57,600 bases of DNA from the NCBI GenBank assembly GCA_003235365.1, contig QJWJ01000271.1, positions 1 through 57,600 of the forward strand, written 5' to 3'. The number at the start of each line of letters is the position of its first letter. Position 1 is the first letter of the stretch. The DNA is from Deltaproteobacteria bacterium. GTDB lineage: Bacteria > Myxococcota_A > Polyangia > Polyangiales > Polyangiaceae. Shown one piece after another: positions 26,964-36,438 of this stretch. The notes beneath the pieces were generated by a model. It was given only the letters and a program-made list of their open reading frames with translations, did not search any database and was not told where the DNA came from. The translations under genes and the position numbers were made by a program.

Positions 26964-28967
26964 TCAGTCGAGCAACTCCCGCGCGTCGAGGACTTCCACT
27001 CGACCCCCGCGTCTTCGAACCTCGGCCACCATGTGTTCCGTTCCTCCAGTGTCTCGTCCGGGACCGTAGTTCCACAACGCGAGTAGGACGACTCGATCAC
27101 CGCCGTGGGCGAGCGCGGTGTGCAGCGTCCAGAGGTTGTTGTGTTGCCAGATGTTGAAGCCCAGGACGTCACGCAGCCAGTGCGGCAGTTGTAGATCTCG
27201 GGTGAGTTGAAGGGTGGCGTCGGCTCTCTTCCGGACCAATTCCTCGTAACGTCTGACCCAATGGGGACCACCGTCTTGGACCGACGCCGCACAGAACGAC
27301 GCGACCGGCCCTGCGAGCAACAGCGTCGTCGGGATCCCGAGTTCGTCACACACCTCGTGGAAGAGGATGTCACCACCGCTTGCGCCGCCCGCATAACCCA
27401 CCAGTTCGCCACTCGCCTCGTGCTGGAGCTCGAAGAGCCTCTGTCGGATCATCTCGCGAGCCCGCGGTTCGGCTCGCTGTGGGAAACGCGCTTGCGTTCC
27501 GGCTTCGATGTCGGCCGGATCGATACGGTGACCGGAGAACACCACCACCATTCGCGGGGTGACTTCGGGTGCACCAATGCGTTCGTCGACGGACTCCAGT
27601 GCCGCTCGTGCATTGTCCTCGACGAAACCAAGCGAAAGGTAGAGCGCGAGCTGGCGGCGGACGGTGCCAAGGGTCTGTTGGTCGACGTCGCTCAGGGCCT
27701 GTGCATATTGTTGCTTTACACGGCGGGGATCGGGCTCCTGCAAACATCGATGGTCCGCCCGAGCGATCCGTGCCCAGGGATCACTTGCCGCCTGCAGTGA
27801 GACTCTCAGAGCGGCGTCGAGCCGTGTTCGCTCGTCCTGCAGTTCCTGCAAGGCACGCGCTGCGATGGCGTCAGATGGATGCGAGTCGTTCCAAGTTTGG
27901 GGCTGCTCTCGCGCGAGTTCACACTGGAGGGTGGTCAGTGCCAACGCGTTGACCCCGGAGTAGTAGTGATTCAGACATGCATAGAACGCGTCGCGATACG
28001 TGGCCCTGGCAGAAGACAGGTGGACCGACGCCAGCGCTCGTTGCTTCCGGCCCTCGAGTTCTGGTTCCAGATGGAAGTCCTCAACCCAACGTGTCTTCAC
28101 GTTGCTTCCTTTCAGGGCGGACAACTCAGCTCGATCGTACTCGGAAAGGGAATTTTGCAGCGCGCGTTCCAGCGCTTGATCGGATGCTCGCAGATCAGGC
28201 TTTGATCGTTTTTGATAGATGGTCGCCAAGCGACGATTGGCTTGGGTATCCAGCGGAGCAGATTCGCGGATGGTTTCCCACGTGCGACAGGCCGTTTCCC
28301 AGGTCCTGCGCCTGTACTGGGCCTCGGCAATCTCGATCAGGCCGCGGGTGCCCCAGGGAATGTCCAACGCAATCAACTCGTCCGCATACGCATCGAGTTC
28401 ACCATCCATGCCGCGTTCGCGGGCGTTTTCCACGTCTTCGACGAACTCGCGTGGCACCTTGATGAAATCGACACGTCGACGTGGTTGAAGGTCCGGAAGA
28501 AACGCGAACACCGGACTGTCAGCGCGGTCCTCGTGGAGCGTACTGCGCAGGCGCCTGATCAGTTCTGCTGCGTTCGAACTCGGGTTGTCGACGTCGTAAA
28601 CCATGTAGCGTTCGGGAGCGATGTCGAACACTGCTTTCTGATCCGGGACGACGAACCTGATCAGCACCGTGTGGCGATCTTGCAGAGCGTGGCGAATGCC
28701 CAGTTCGTAAAACACGTTTGCGTTCGGAATGGAGATGTCGGCAACGACCAGATCCGCTGTCATCAATCGATGAAACATGTCCTCGCGAATGTTGCCTTGC
28801 GAGAAGATTTCGCCGGTGGTGCGCCCGCCGATGTCCAACGCTTCGAGTGCAGGACCGATCAGTTCCCTTTCGACCCGGTCGAAGTCGACTTCCGCCTCTG
28901 GCGTGCCTACGTCAGTCTGGATGCGTTTGCGTCCGAATGGACGAATGATGAATGCCCGTCGTGTCAT
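26964..28967 (-). CDS. TIR/NDT-like, DUF4071 (MAP3K TRAFs-binding-like) and SLOG-type multidomain protein
   Basis: The 667-aa product has three parts. Residues 1-150 are a TIR/nucleoside-deoxyribosyltransferase-like fold: FIIRPFG, ADLVVADISIPNANVFYELG, with Glu88 as the probable active-site residue. Residues about 170-465 are helical TPR-like repeats with the DUF4071 signature CLNHYYSGVNALAL (as in ASK1-type kinases, where the domain binds TRAFs). Residues 471-667 look like a SLOG domain: VVVFSGHRID, then the Gly-rich nucleotide-binding loop GYAGGASGGDILFHEVC. TIR, SLOG and DUF4071 domains are known to co-occur in bacterial nucleotide-centred conflict systems. The likely job is sensing or making a nucleotide signal, perhaps in phage defence. 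It stands alone, convergent with the rhomboid gene. Confidence 0.75.
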   Translation of the reverse strand: MTRRAFIIRPFGRKRIQTDVGTPEAEVDFDRVERELIGPALEALDIGGRTTGEIFSQGNIREDMFHRLMTADLVVADISIPNANVFYELGIRHALQDRHTVLIRFVVPDQKAVFDIAPERYMVYDVDNPSSNAAELIRRLRSTLHEDRADSPVFAFLPDLQPRRRVDFIKVPREFVEDVENARERGMDGELDAYADELIALDIPWGTRGLIEIAEAQYRRRTWETACRTWETIRESAPLDTQANRRLATIYQKRSKPDLRASDQALERALQNSLSEYDRAELSALKGSNVKTRWVEDFHLEPELEGRKQRALASVHLSSARATYRDAFYACLNHYYSGVNALALTTLQCELAREQPQTWNDSHPSDAIAARALQELQDERTRLDAALRVSLQAASDPWARIARADHRCLQEPDPRRVKQQYAQALSDVDQQTLGTVRRQLALYLSLGFVEDNARAALESVDERIGAPEVTPRMVVVFSGHRIDPADIEAGTQARFPQRAEPRAREMIRQRLFELQHEASGELVGYAGGASGGDILFHEVCDELGIPTTLLLAGPVASFCAASVQDGGPHWVRRYEELVRKRADATLQLTRDLQLPHWLRDVLGFNIWQHNNLWTLHTALAHGGDRVVLLALWNYGPGRDTGGTEHMVAEVRRRGGRVEVLDARELLD

Positions 28968-29281
28968 GCCACCAGCCGACCCGCGTCGAACGCGCTGTAG
29001 GTTCCGGGTGTGCAGAAAGCCAAAGAGCGCGATTCTCGAAGTCTTCGCCCCATGTGGGGTTTCAACAGTCCGGCAATGCTGCGCGGGTTGAATACTCGAT
29101 TGATGGTCAATCTCTTGCGGTTCGACGCATCGGATCGCTCTGCAACCGGTCCCCGGTGTTTCCTGTCGCTCATCGTATCCCTCGGAAAGTCGCCGTTGCC
29201 GCGGGGGGTACGTATGGGCTCCACGCGGGCATCGCGATTACAACTCAATCGCTGGCAAATGTCTCGCCCGTCTTGCTCGAA
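28968..29281. other. Intergenic region between TIR/SLOG gene and tetR-type gene
   Basis: Small overlapping frames here show no recognisable protein. It presumably holds the promoter of the TIR/SLOG gene (starts at 28967, minus) and the 3' end of the TetR transcript. I see no strong hairpin. Confidence 0.45.
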
Positions 29282-29878
29282 TCACGGCGGTGGGTGGCGG
29301 AATCCGTCGATGAGGTTGCGACAGGAGTCGTCCCAGAGGCTGCACGTGAGTGAGGGGTCACCGAACGCGCCCTTGAGTTCCAGAGTGGCAAGGCCGTGGA
29401 CCAGAGCCCACAGCTGGTAGCCCATCACCTCTGCACTGCGCCCCTCGAAGACTTCGGATTCGATACCACGATTCAGTGCGCCCAACACTCGAACGAAGCC
29501 CTTGCGTGCCTGCCCCTCATCATCCGTGGTTGGTGTGAAACCGGGAACGCCTCCGAAGAGCAGGGGGTAGAGGGTTGGGTGTTTGTGAACCCCCTGCCGA
29601 TACGCGCGGCACAACTCGACGAGCTCGTCGATGACATCGTCTCGTTCGGGCACGGCCAGGTGCAACGTGGTCATGGTGTCGCCGATCTGGCGGTACATCG
29701 CTGAGAGCAGCCCCTCCTTGCCTCCGAACAGGCTGTAGATGGCGCGCGTCGTGGTTCCGGCTTCGTTCGCGAGGCGACGCAGCGACAACGCGTCGATGCC
29801 CTCCGACTGCAAGAGGCGTCCAGCTTGTTCGACCAGCGCGTTGCGCGTGGCGTCGTCGTGTTCCTTGGGGCGTCCCAT
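29282..29878 (-). CDS. TetR/AcrR-family transcriptional regulator
   Basis: The start at 29878 gives 198 aa, normal for the family. The N-terminal HTH is MGRPKEHDDATRNALVEQAG with RLANEAGTTTRAIYSLFGGKEGL (residues about 35-60). The C-terminal ligand-binding part resembles the TetR_C group with WHG-like features (ALVHGLATLELKGAF). It is divergently arranged with the Lnt-like/GST operon, and a near-perfect palindrome lies in the 84-bp gap, so it most likely represses that operon and itself. The ligand is unknown. Confidence 0.9.
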   Translation of the reverse strand: MGRPKEHDDATRNALVEQAGRLLQSEGIDALSLRRLANEAGTTTRAIYSLFGGKEGLLSAMYRQIGDTMTTLHLAVPERDDVIDELVELCRAYRQGVHKHPTLYPLLFGGVPGFTPTTDDEGQARKGFVRVLGALNRGIESEVFEGRSAEVMGYQLWALVHGLATLELKGAFGDPSLTCSLWDDSCRNLIDGFRHPPP

Positions 29879-29893
29879 GACTTGACCAGCATA

Positions 29894-29910
29894 ACGTAAC
29901 AGTGTAACGT
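29894..29910. promoter_or_regulatory. Candidate TetR operator palindrome
   Basis: ACGTAACAGTGTAACGT is a 17-bp imperfect palindrome in which seven of eight base pairs match around a central G. It sits 15 bp upstream of the TetR start and 52 bp upstream of the divergent gene. It is embedded in a 13-bp direct repeat (TAACGTAACAGTG and TAACGTAACGGTG). Confidence 0.55.
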
Positions 29911-29962
29911 AACGGTGTTTCAAAACTGAGCTTCTTGCGAGGTTGCCGTGGAGGAGTCCGTA

Positions 29963-31354
29963 ATGTCTGAAATGCATTGGAGTTTGTTGCTCGGTCTGGC
30001 GACCGTTGGGCTGGGGATGGGCGCGAGGAGGTGGCCGGCTCTTGCCTGGGTGGCCCTCACACCGCTGGGCCTCGCTCTGTATTGGTATGGTCCGCTGCCA
30101 GCGGCCGCGTGTGGGGCAGTCTCGGGGGCGGGCCTCGTCGTCGGAAGCTTCGCGTCCCGCACGCTGCTTCCCCTGATGGCCATCGCAGGTACGGTTTCTG
30201 CGCTGACCTGGGGCGCGTTGGCGGCCGGGATTGCGGCACTGTGGCCCGTTGGTGAACCGTCTTTTGGCGCACTGCTGATCCCCGTGTACGCAGTGCTCGC
30301 TTTGCTTCCGTTGCGGATCGCCGGGGCGCCTCGTTGGTGCACGAATCCGTTGGCGGTCACACAAGAGCCCTGGTTGGCGGTCGTTCACATTGCACGCCGA
30401 GGTTCTGACTTGCTGGTGACGGCGGTTCTCGGAGCATCGGCATCTGTCGTGGTGATGGCGTCCAGTGGGTTGAGCGAGCCGCTGAGCCTGATGGACGTCG
30501 CAGCCGTACTCCTGGCTTTGGCGTTCATCGGTATGTTGATCCGAGATGGTTACGCTGGGTTCACGGCGGCGATACGGCAGGTCGACGCGAGCGAGGTCGT
30601 GACGGTAGCCGCGGTGTCCAGCGATGGGCCGCCGCCCGAAGATCCGTTGAATGGCTTTTGGCCGTTGCAGTCTCCGCACTACGCGGACGTCGAAGCCACG
30701 GCGCAGCGATACACGCCGCTCGTCGCGCAAGCAGTGGCAGGGGGCGCGCGCCTGGTGGTGTTACCCGAGGTAGCGGTTCGCGTCGACTCGACCACGCGCC
30801 AGACGTGGATCGACAACGTTCGAACTTGGTCGAAACGCCATTCAGTGACGGTCGTCTCCGCGTTCTTCGACGAGGCGAGGCCCAGTAACGAACTGGTCAT
30901 CGTCGGGCCCGACGGCGAAGTCTTGGCGTGCTACGAGAAGCAGCACCCCGCACCCATCGAAGCGCCGCGGCACCAACGCATGCCCCCCGCTCGCGCCTGC
31001 TTCGATTCTCCGGCGTCCATTGCCGTCTCTGCCGTCATCTGTGTGGATCTCGACTACGACGACCTGGTAGAGCCGACGGCAAGAGCGGGAGGCGTCTTGG
31101 CGGTGCCCGCGAACGATTGGCCCGAGCTTGCCGAGCTGCACCATCGCACGGCTGTGTGGGCGGCCGTTACCAGTGGCGTGTCGGTACTCAGGTCGACGGG
31201 GCACGGTATCTCTTCCGCATACGACGCCGCAGGTCGCGTCTTGCGGAGGCAGTCGAGCACGCACGGTCCTGTCGTGTTGTTGGTTGACGTACCCGTCGCT
31301 GGGACGAAACTGGGGCCTTGGTTGAACCCTGCTGGCGTTGGGAGTTTGCTGTGA
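29963..31354 (+). CDS. Lnt-like carbon-nitrogen hydrolase with N-terminal membrane domain
   Basis: ATG 29963 is preceded by GGAGGAG at proper spacing and gives 463 aa. Residues 1-200 hold about six TM helices. The C-terminal nitrilase-superfamily domain has the Glu-Lys-Cys triad: Glu269 in VVLPEVAV, Lys326 in ACYEKQHP and Cys360 in SAVICVDLDYDD. Length, topology and triad order match apolipoprotein N-acyltransferase (Lnt), which transfers an acyl chain to the lipoprotein N-terminus. It lies in a TetR-controlled accessory operon with a GST-like gene rather than a housekeeping context, so it may act on another amide or acyl substrate. The stop overlaps the GST start. Confidence 0.8.
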   Translation: MSEMHWSLLLGLATVGLGMGARRWPALAWVALTPLGLALYWYGPLPAAACGAVSGAGLVVGSFASRTLLPLMAIAGTVSALTWGALAAGIAALWPVGEPSFGALLIPVYAVLALLPLRIAGAPRWCTNPLAVTQEPWLAVVHIARRGSDLLVTAVLGASASVVVMASSGLSEPLSLMDVAAVLLALAFIGMLIRDGYAGFTAAIRQVDASEVVTVAAVSSDGPPPEDPLNGFWPLQSPHYADVEATAQRYTPLVAQAVAGGARLVVLPEVAVRVDSTTRQTWIDNVRTWSKRHSVTVVSAFFDEARPSNELVIVGPDGEVLACYEKQHPAPIEAPRHQRMPPARACFDSPASIAVSAVICVDLDYDDLVEPTARAGGVLAVPANDWPELAELHHRTAVWAAVTSGVSVLRSTGHGISSAYDAAGRVLRRQSSTHGPVVLLVDVPVAGTKLGPWLNPAGVGSLL

Positions 31355-32112
31355 CCATTACACTTCATCAGTTTGGCCCTGCCTGGTCGCTTCCCGACTA
31401 CAGCCCGTTTTGCGTGAAGGTGGAGACATACCTGCGTATGACTCGACGTCCATTTCGAAGTGCCATCAGTGACGTGCGGAAAGCTCCAAAACACAAACTA
31501 CCCTACGTGCAGGATGGCGATGTGGTCATCAGCGACAGTCGCGCGATCGTCGCGCACTTCGAGGCTGAAGCAGAGCGACCGTTGGACGGCGGCTTGTCGC
31601 CCGAAGACCGTGCAGCTTCAGTCGCATTTCGTTCGCTGTTCGAAGAGGAGATGTACTTCCTGCTGGTGTATTTGCGTTGGATTGTCGACGAGAACTTCCG
31701 CGTGTTCGCTCCGGTATTTCATCGCTACGTTCACGTCGGCGCCGGGATACCCAAGGTGTTTGCGCCGCTCATCGCGCGGGTGGCTCGCAAACAGATGCGC
31801 CGCGAGTGTTGGGGTCAGGGCACCGGGCGACACTCGCGTGAAGACGTCGAGGGACGACTGCATGAGATCGTCGACGTGCTCGCGGACCAAATCGGCGTGG
31901 GCCCGTACTTTCTGGGATCACACCCTCGGACGATCGACGCGACGGCTCACGGTTTTCTGTGGTCGCTGCTGGACTCACCCAACAACTCGACGGCGCAGAG
32001 CTACGCCCTCTCTCGCGCTCCGTTGGTGGCCTACAAGGAGCGGATGCTGGACGAATTCTTTCGTGCCCCCGTTGCTGGCGGAACGGCGGCGCCCGTGGGG
32101 ATGCCCAGCTGA
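31351..32112 (+). CDS. Glutathione S-transferase-like protein (metaxin-type N-domain)
   Basis: GTG 31351 overlaps the previous stop (GTGA), giving 253 aa and translational coupling. The N-terminal thioredoxin-fold domain (ITLHQFGPAWSLPDYSPFC, then KLPYVQDGDVVISDSRAIVAHF) matches GST-N, with the cis-proline and DS pair that bind glutathione. The C-terminal all-helical domain includes GVGPYFLGSHPRTIDATAHGF, with the N-capping and hydrophobic-staple-like segment of GST-C. The form is like metaxin/failed-axon-connections GST proteins. The substrate is unknown. Co-regulation with the Lnt-like protein by TetR is inferred. Confidence 0.8.
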   Translation: MTITLHQFGPAWSLPDYSPFCVKVETYLRMTRRPFRSAISDVRKAPKHKLPYVQDGDVVISDSRAIVAHFEAEAERPLDGGLSPEDRAASVAFRSLFEEEMYFLLVYLRWIVDENFRVFAPVFHRYVHVGAGIPKVFAPLIARVARKQMRRECWGQGTGRHSREDVEGRLHEIVDVLADQIGVGPYFLGSHPRTIDATAHGFLWSLLDSPNNSTAQSYALSRAPLVAYKERMLDEFFRAPVAGGTAAPVGMPS

Positions 32113-32160
32113 CTCGATCCGTGGGGCCTCAACCTCACGTCGAGCGAGTTCTGCGCTCGA

Positions 32161-33132
32161 TCAGCGCAACCACTGGGCGACTTCCGTTGCCCAGTAGGTG
32201 AGGATGATGTCCGCTCCTGCGCGGTGCATGGAGGTGAGCGTCTCGATGATGACACGCTTCCGATCGATCCAACCGTTGGCCGCCGCGGCTTCGACCATCG
32301 CCATTTCACCGCTGACGTTGTACGCCGCGATAGGTTGGTCGAAGTGTTGGCGCAGGTCTTTGATCAGGTCGAGATAGGCCAATGCGGGTTTGACCATCAG
32401 GATGTCCGCGCCCTCTGCCACGTCGAGGCGCGCTTCGCGTAGGGCCTCACGGGCGTTCGACGGGTCCATTTGGTAGGTCCGACGATCTCCGAAGCTCGGG
32501 GCCGACTCAGCGGCCTCTCGGAAGGGCCCGTAGTAGGCGGAGGCGAACTTCACCGAGTAGCTCATGATCGGCAGGTCACTGAATCCAGCGCCGTCCAGGC
32601 CGCTGCGAATGGCCTTCACCATCCCGTCCATCATGCCGCTCGGCGCCATCATGTCGATACCTGACTCGGCCAAAGCAACGACCTGCTTTTTCAGATTCTC
32701 GAGCGTGTGGTCGTTGTGCACGTCGCCATTCTCGATCACGCCGCAGTGGCCGTGATCGGTGTACTCACAGAAGCAGACGTCGGCTACGACGCACAGGTCG
32801 GGGTGAGTCTTCTTGATGGCGCGCGTCGCCTGTTGAACGATACCGTCCGAGTCCCAACTCGACGATCCGACGGGATCCTTCGTTTCCGGAATTCCGAACA
32901 AGATGATCGATGGGCACCCAGCGTCGCGTGCTCGACCTGCGGCGGCCACTGCGCGATCGACGGACAGCTGGCTGACTCCAGGCATCGAGCTCACGGGTTT
33001 GTCGATGCCGCTTCCAGGAACCACGAACAGCGGTTGCATCAGGTTGTCAGCCGAGAGGCGAGTTTCGCGGACCATGCGTCGGAGGGCTTCGGTCTTGCGC
33101 AGGCGTCGGGGACGAACGATGGGGAAGGTCAT
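32161..33132 (-). CDS. hemB: Delta-aminolevulinic acid dehydratase (porphobilinogen synthase)
   Basis: The start at 33132 gives 323 aa, the usual HemB length. HemB joins two 5-aminolevulinates into porphobilinogen in heme synthesis. It carries the three-cysteine zinc site in [13 protein letters not shown], the Schiff-base lysine segments [18 protein letters not shown] and [14 protein letters not shown], and the C-terminal [12 protein letters not shown]. It is monocistronic, convergent with the GST gene. Confidence 0.97.
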   Translation of the reverse strand: MTFPIVRPRRLRKTEALRRMVRETRLSADNLMQPLFVVPGSGIDKPVSSMPGVSQLSVDRAVAAAGRARDAGCPSIILFGIPETKDPVGSSSWDSDGIVQQATRAIKKTHPDLCVVADVCFCEYTDHGHCGVIENGDVHNDHTLENLKKQVVALAESGIDMMAPSGMMDGMVKAIRSGLDGAGFSDLPIMSYSVKFASAYYGPFREAAESAPSFGDRRTYQMDPSNAREALREARLDVAEGADILMVKPALAYLDLIKDLRQHFDQPIAAYNVSGEMAMVEAAAANGWIDRKRVIIETLTSMHRAGADIILTYWATEVAQWLR

Positions 33133-33496
33133 GGCGGCTACTTCGAAGGTGACTGAATGATTGGGTCTAGGGTAGTTCAGGTCAGTCGATTGGGGAAGTC
33201 GGCGCTCTTCGTTGGGGCCTTTGCTGCGACGCCGTTGACCGTGGTGCTCCCCGCCGCAACACCGGTGTGGCTTCTGCTTGGCTTGCGGTCGTCCGCGCGC
33301 GGCCCCGCGCGCCGAATGGCCGTGCACGGTGCGAACCGGCGGGCGGACCTCGTGATGCCCGAATGATGACGCCTCCAGACGCCAACCCCAACCAAAACAC
33401 TCACGCCGCTACGAATCGTGTTGCTCCAGCGTCGCGACGGATGGAGCAACACGATTCGTTTCAATCGTTCCCTTCTCGCTGCCGTTGAGCTTCGTT
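33133..33496. other. Intergenic region upstream of hemB with a long hairpin
   Basis: No gene is supported. It holds the hemB promoter near its left end and a strong stem-loop at 33411-33459 near the end of the M56 gene. Confidence 0.5.
33411..33459. terminator. Long stem-loop after M56 gene
   Basis: Two perfect 18-nt arms (33411-33428, ACGAATCGTGTTGCTCCA, and its complement at 33442-33459) enclose a 13-nt loop. It lies 37 bp beyond the stop of the minus-strand M56 gene, so it is the likely transcript end of the BlaI-M56 operon. There is no U-tract. Confidence 0.6.
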
Positions 33497-34525
33497 TCAG
33501 CCCAACCCGAGAAGTGGTGCGGCGCTTTCGACGACTCGATGCAGGAGATCGAGTGGTGCCGTACCCGTCAGGTGGGGAAGACTCGCTAGCAGTGCGGCGC
33601 AGGATGTCACCGCATCGATGGGCATGGCGCGTCTGACAGGTTCGGGCGCGTGCTTGGCATAGCCGAGCAACAATGCCACACGCACTCGAACACCTGCGAT
33701 GCCATGTCCACCGATCGGTGTGGCGTGGGTGAACGGGCCCGTGGGGGCAGCGCCAGCGACGATGCTACGAGCCAAGGCCAGTGGATCTGCGCCGCGCTGG
33801 ACTGCGAGGCGGTCGCATTCGGTTTCCCGCGCGAAGCTGTAGCGACTCAGTTCGGCCTGAAGGAGTCTCCGCAACGGGTTGAGCGACAAGGCGACCTGCG
33901 CGACGAACAACCGCAGCGGATCGCGCGCACGGGCGTGTTCGACCTCATGCAGCAGCACCGCTTCCAGCTCTTCGTCGTCGAGTTGTTCCAGCAAGGCGAC
34001 CTCGAGCTCGACGCGGGGCTGCAGCAGCCCGCGCGTGCACGCTGGAGCGACGCCTCCGGTCACGACGGTGATGCGTCGGCCCCATGGCGCCAAGAGCGCA
34101 TGGGCTCGACACAAACGAGCGACGCGCGCTTGGCCATCGACGCTCGCTGCGCTAGTGATGCAATCGTGCGAACGGCTCGAGACTCGGTGCTCTCTCGACA
34201 GGCGTCGCGCCGCCGACGTGCCCAGCGTGCCCAGTAACACGAACCCGAACAGGATGACGTCCCGACACAACTCGCTACCGAGGTGGTCCACGATGCATGC
34301 CGTCAACGGGGTGCCGCTCTCCGACTGATGGACGACAGCCGACAGCATCCACACCAGCGGGCCGAGGGTTGGGCCGATGACCATCGCGAACCGCCACCCG
34401 TCACTCGCCGTTCGTGTGTTGGCAGGGACGCTGCGTGAAATCAGCCATGCCAATACCGTCAGCAGTGGGACCGCCAAGAAGAATACGGCGCTCGCACCCA
34501 CGACGGGAAACAGCAGTTCGGTCAT
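33497..34525 (-). CDS. M56 (BlaR1-like) family metallopeptidase
   Basis: The 342-aa product starts with ATGA overlap after the BlaI gene. N-terminal TM helices ([22 protein letters not shown] and two more before residue 110) are followed by the zinc-peptidase motif [16 protein letters not shown] signature ATGG-type turn and the segment REHRVSSR precede it. M56 proteins are membrane zinc proteases that sense a signal and cleave or inactivate a BlaI-type repressor. No separate penicillin-binding sensor domain is visible, so the signal is unknown. The two overlapping genes form a standard regulator pair. Confidence 0.85.
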   Translation of the reverse strand: MTELLFPVVGASAVFFLAVPLLTVLAWLISRSVPANTRTASDGWRFAMVIGPTLGPLVWMLSAVVHQSESGTPLTACIVDHLGSELCRDVILFGFVLLGTLGTSAARRLSREHRVSSRSHDCITSAASVDGQARVARLCRAHALLAPWGRRITVVTGGVAPACTRGLLQPRVELEVALLEQLDDEELEAVLLHEVEHARARDPLRLFVAQVALSLNPLRRLLQAELSRYSFARETECDRLAVQRGADPLALARSIVAGAAPTGPFTHATPIGGHGIAGVRVRVALLLGYAKHAPEPVRRAMPIDAVTSCAALLASLPHLTGTAPLDLLHRVVESAAPLLGLG

Positions 34526-34947
34526 CGACCGAGTTCCCGCTTGCGTTTCTTGATCAACGCTTCGAGCCGATCCAATTCTTCGGCGTCCGAGTCCGCAACC
34601 TGATCGACGAGCAGTGCCAGCGCTTGCTGGTGTCCGACTTCCGTCAGAGAGCCGAGCAGCTCGCGGGCCATCGCCTCACTGAACTCGACGCGATTGAAGC
34701 ATGGCGAGTACGTGTAGCGACGGCCGTCCTTGAATCGCTTCAGAAGTCCCTTGTCGTGCAGGCGTGCGACCGTCGTCATCACCGTCGTGTACGCGATGCT
34801 CCGCGAGCGCGCGAGCGCTTGATGGACGTCCGGTACCCCGAACTGCTCCCAACCGTTCGACCACACCACGTCCATGACGTCTGCCTCCAAGTCGAACAGC
34901 GCTGCGCGTAGGCCCTCCTTCTCGGGGCGAATCCGTATGCCCTTCAT
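34522..34947 (-). CDS. BlaI/MecI/CopY-family transcriptional repressor
   Basis: ATG 34947 gives 141 aa, typical for the family. The winged helix includes [47 protein letters not shown] and [12 protein letters not shown]. The C-terminal half is the dimerisation helix region. It is translationally coupled to the M56 protease. No target other than itself can be inferred; a 22-bp imperfect palindrome at 35004-35025 upstream is a possible operator. Confidence 0.9.
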   Translation of the reverse strand: MKGIRIRPEKEGLRAALFDLEADVMDVVWSNGWEQFGVPDVHQALARSRSIAYTTVMTTVARLHDKGLLKRFKDGRRYTYSPCFNRVEFSEAMARELLGSLTEVGHQQALALLVDQVADSDAEELDRLEALIKKRKRELGR

Positions 34948-35313
34948 CTGTACCCCCAGACACCGCACCCACATTTGCTCGTCGGGGGTGAGCCCGTTCT
35001 CATGATTCGGACTGGCAGTCGAATCGAGGTGGTCATCGTCGCGGAGCGTAGTCGTTCGGCGGGCCCCTCGCAACCGAAGCGACGGCGTGCAATGGTCCGC
35101 GGGTGCCTGCTCGGTTGCCAGTTCCGCGTTGGCGTGAATTCGAGCGGGGTCTTGGCTCAGTTCTTGTTCGGGCAAGGCACGGCGGGGGCCTCAACAATCG
35201 CTCGTTCCAGTGCTCGCGAAGCACTGCGCGACGCTGCGGCCCACCGGCGAACGGCGTGCTTCGTTGCCCTGCGCGCTGCGGTGGCGCGCAGCACCCTTTC
35301 GGTGTGGGTGATG
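34948..35313. other. Upstream region of the BlaI-M56 operon
   Basis: Long frames on the plus strand here (for example one reaching into the pseudokinase gene) carry no recognisable protein and are taken as shadows. An imperfect palindrome at 35004-35025 (GATTCG...CGAATC) could be a BlaI operator, but it lacks the classical TACA/TGTA core. The pseudokinase gene ends at 35314. Confidence 0.4.
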
Positions 35314-36222
35314 TTAGCCCGTGTTTTCGATGTCGTCCCAGGGCGATGCGCAGGGCGTGCCGTCGTAGGTCCAGTCTTCGCCACTGGCTCGGTCTTCCTT
35401 CGAATGAAAACCCGAGACCCGCACCGCTTCCATTTGTTCCAGCTCTTGGGGCGCGACCGGTGCGGAAACGCCGTGCAGGGCGAGCAGCTCGTCTCGTTCG
35501 AGTTCGATGGCTACCAACGCTGCCAGCGCCGTGCGGTCGGAGATGCGCTCAGCCCCTTTTCGGCCGAGTGCCAGCGCCATCTCGCTGGCCGTACCCCAGC
35601 GGTGTTCGGGTACAGGCGCCGTTGCTCGCAACGCTGCGGTCAGTAGGGGGTCGCCAGCGTGGCGATGCCACGCCGGCGCGAGCGAGAGCGTCTGCAAGGT
35701 CAACGCGCGGACCTCGCCGACGTCGAGGGGGCGTCCGGCGATCATCTCCAGAAGCATCACGCCGACGGCGTGGATGTCTTCGGCGAGGGTTGGCTCGCGT
35801 TGAGCCGATCGTTCCGGCGCGGCGTACTGTCTAGGTTGAGACAGAGCCTCGCCGTGCGAGTGGGGCAGTCGGACTCGGCCATCGGTCGTAATGAGCGTGT
35901 TGCCCGGGCAAACGACGCCCAGTGCGCGTCGCTCGACGCGGTCCGACGATTGGTGGTGCGCCCACTGCAAGTCGAGCAGCAGGTCCAAGATGACCTTCGT
36001 GTGATCCTCTCGCCTCAGCGGTTCGCTGCGCATCAGGAAGTCGAGGCTCACCGCCGTCGTGCCGTCGTGGAGCGGAACTGGGGTGGGCCGCGACGGGGGA
36101 GCGCCGCTTGCGCTGATGAACGCGCCGTCCGCTGGTGGTGGTAACCCGTGACGTTCTGAGTCCGTCGGGTTCATGATCACAGGGTGCGACCGGCGTGGCG
36201 GTGTTGGAAGCGACGGTTTCAT
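35314..36222 (-). CDS. Protein-kinase-like protein lacking catalytic residues (pseudokinase)
   Basis: ATG 36222 gives 302 aa. Residues about 40-250 keep the layout of a serine/threonine kinase C-lobe: helix segment LLLDLQWAHHQ (where kinases have 'L.ALH..G..HRD'), VVCPGNTLITTDGRVRL (loop and 'DFG' strand), a YAAPE activation-segment end, and a DIHAVGVMLLEMIAGRPL helix. The HRD aspartate, the DFG aspartate and the Gly-rich/lysine N-lobe are missing. It cannot phosphorylate by the usual mechanism, so a scaffold or regulatory role is likely. The C-terminal 80 residues are helical and acidic. Myxobacteria have many Hanks-type kinases. Confidence 0.7.
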   Translation of the reverse strand: MKPSLPTPPRRSHPVIMNPTDSERHGLPPPADGAFISASGAPPSRPTPVPLHDGTTAVSLDFLMRSEPLRREDHTKVILDLLLDLQWAHHQSSDRVERRALGVVCPGNTLITTDGRVRLPHSHGEALSQPRQYAAPERSAQREPTLAEDIHAVGVMLLEMIAGRPLDVGEVRALTLQTLSLAPAWHRHAGDPLLTAALRATAPVPEHRWGTASEMALALGRKGAERISDRTALAALVAIELERDELLALHGVSAPVAPQELEQMEAVRVSGFHSKEDRASGEDWTYDGTPCASPWDDIENTG

Positions 36223-36438
36223 CGGAGCCTCGTGCAACACAGGTGAACCGCCCCCGTTGTGCCCAGAGAGACGGTTGCACCTATTGGACACAACGGCGCA
36301 TCGCACCGAGCGACAAAGGGTGAAAGCGTTCCGGGCACGACGTTTGGCACCGTGGTGAGTCGCGGCGTGGGTCGTTGAAGTCAGTTGCAGCCGGTCTGAA
36401 ACAACGCTGAAGTATTGACGCGAGTCGAGCGCCCGAAT

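Noticed and set aside
34975..35646. 223-aa plus-strand open frame upstream of BlaI and over the pseudokinase gene
   Set aside because: It is antisense to the pseudokinase C-terminus and shows no family features.
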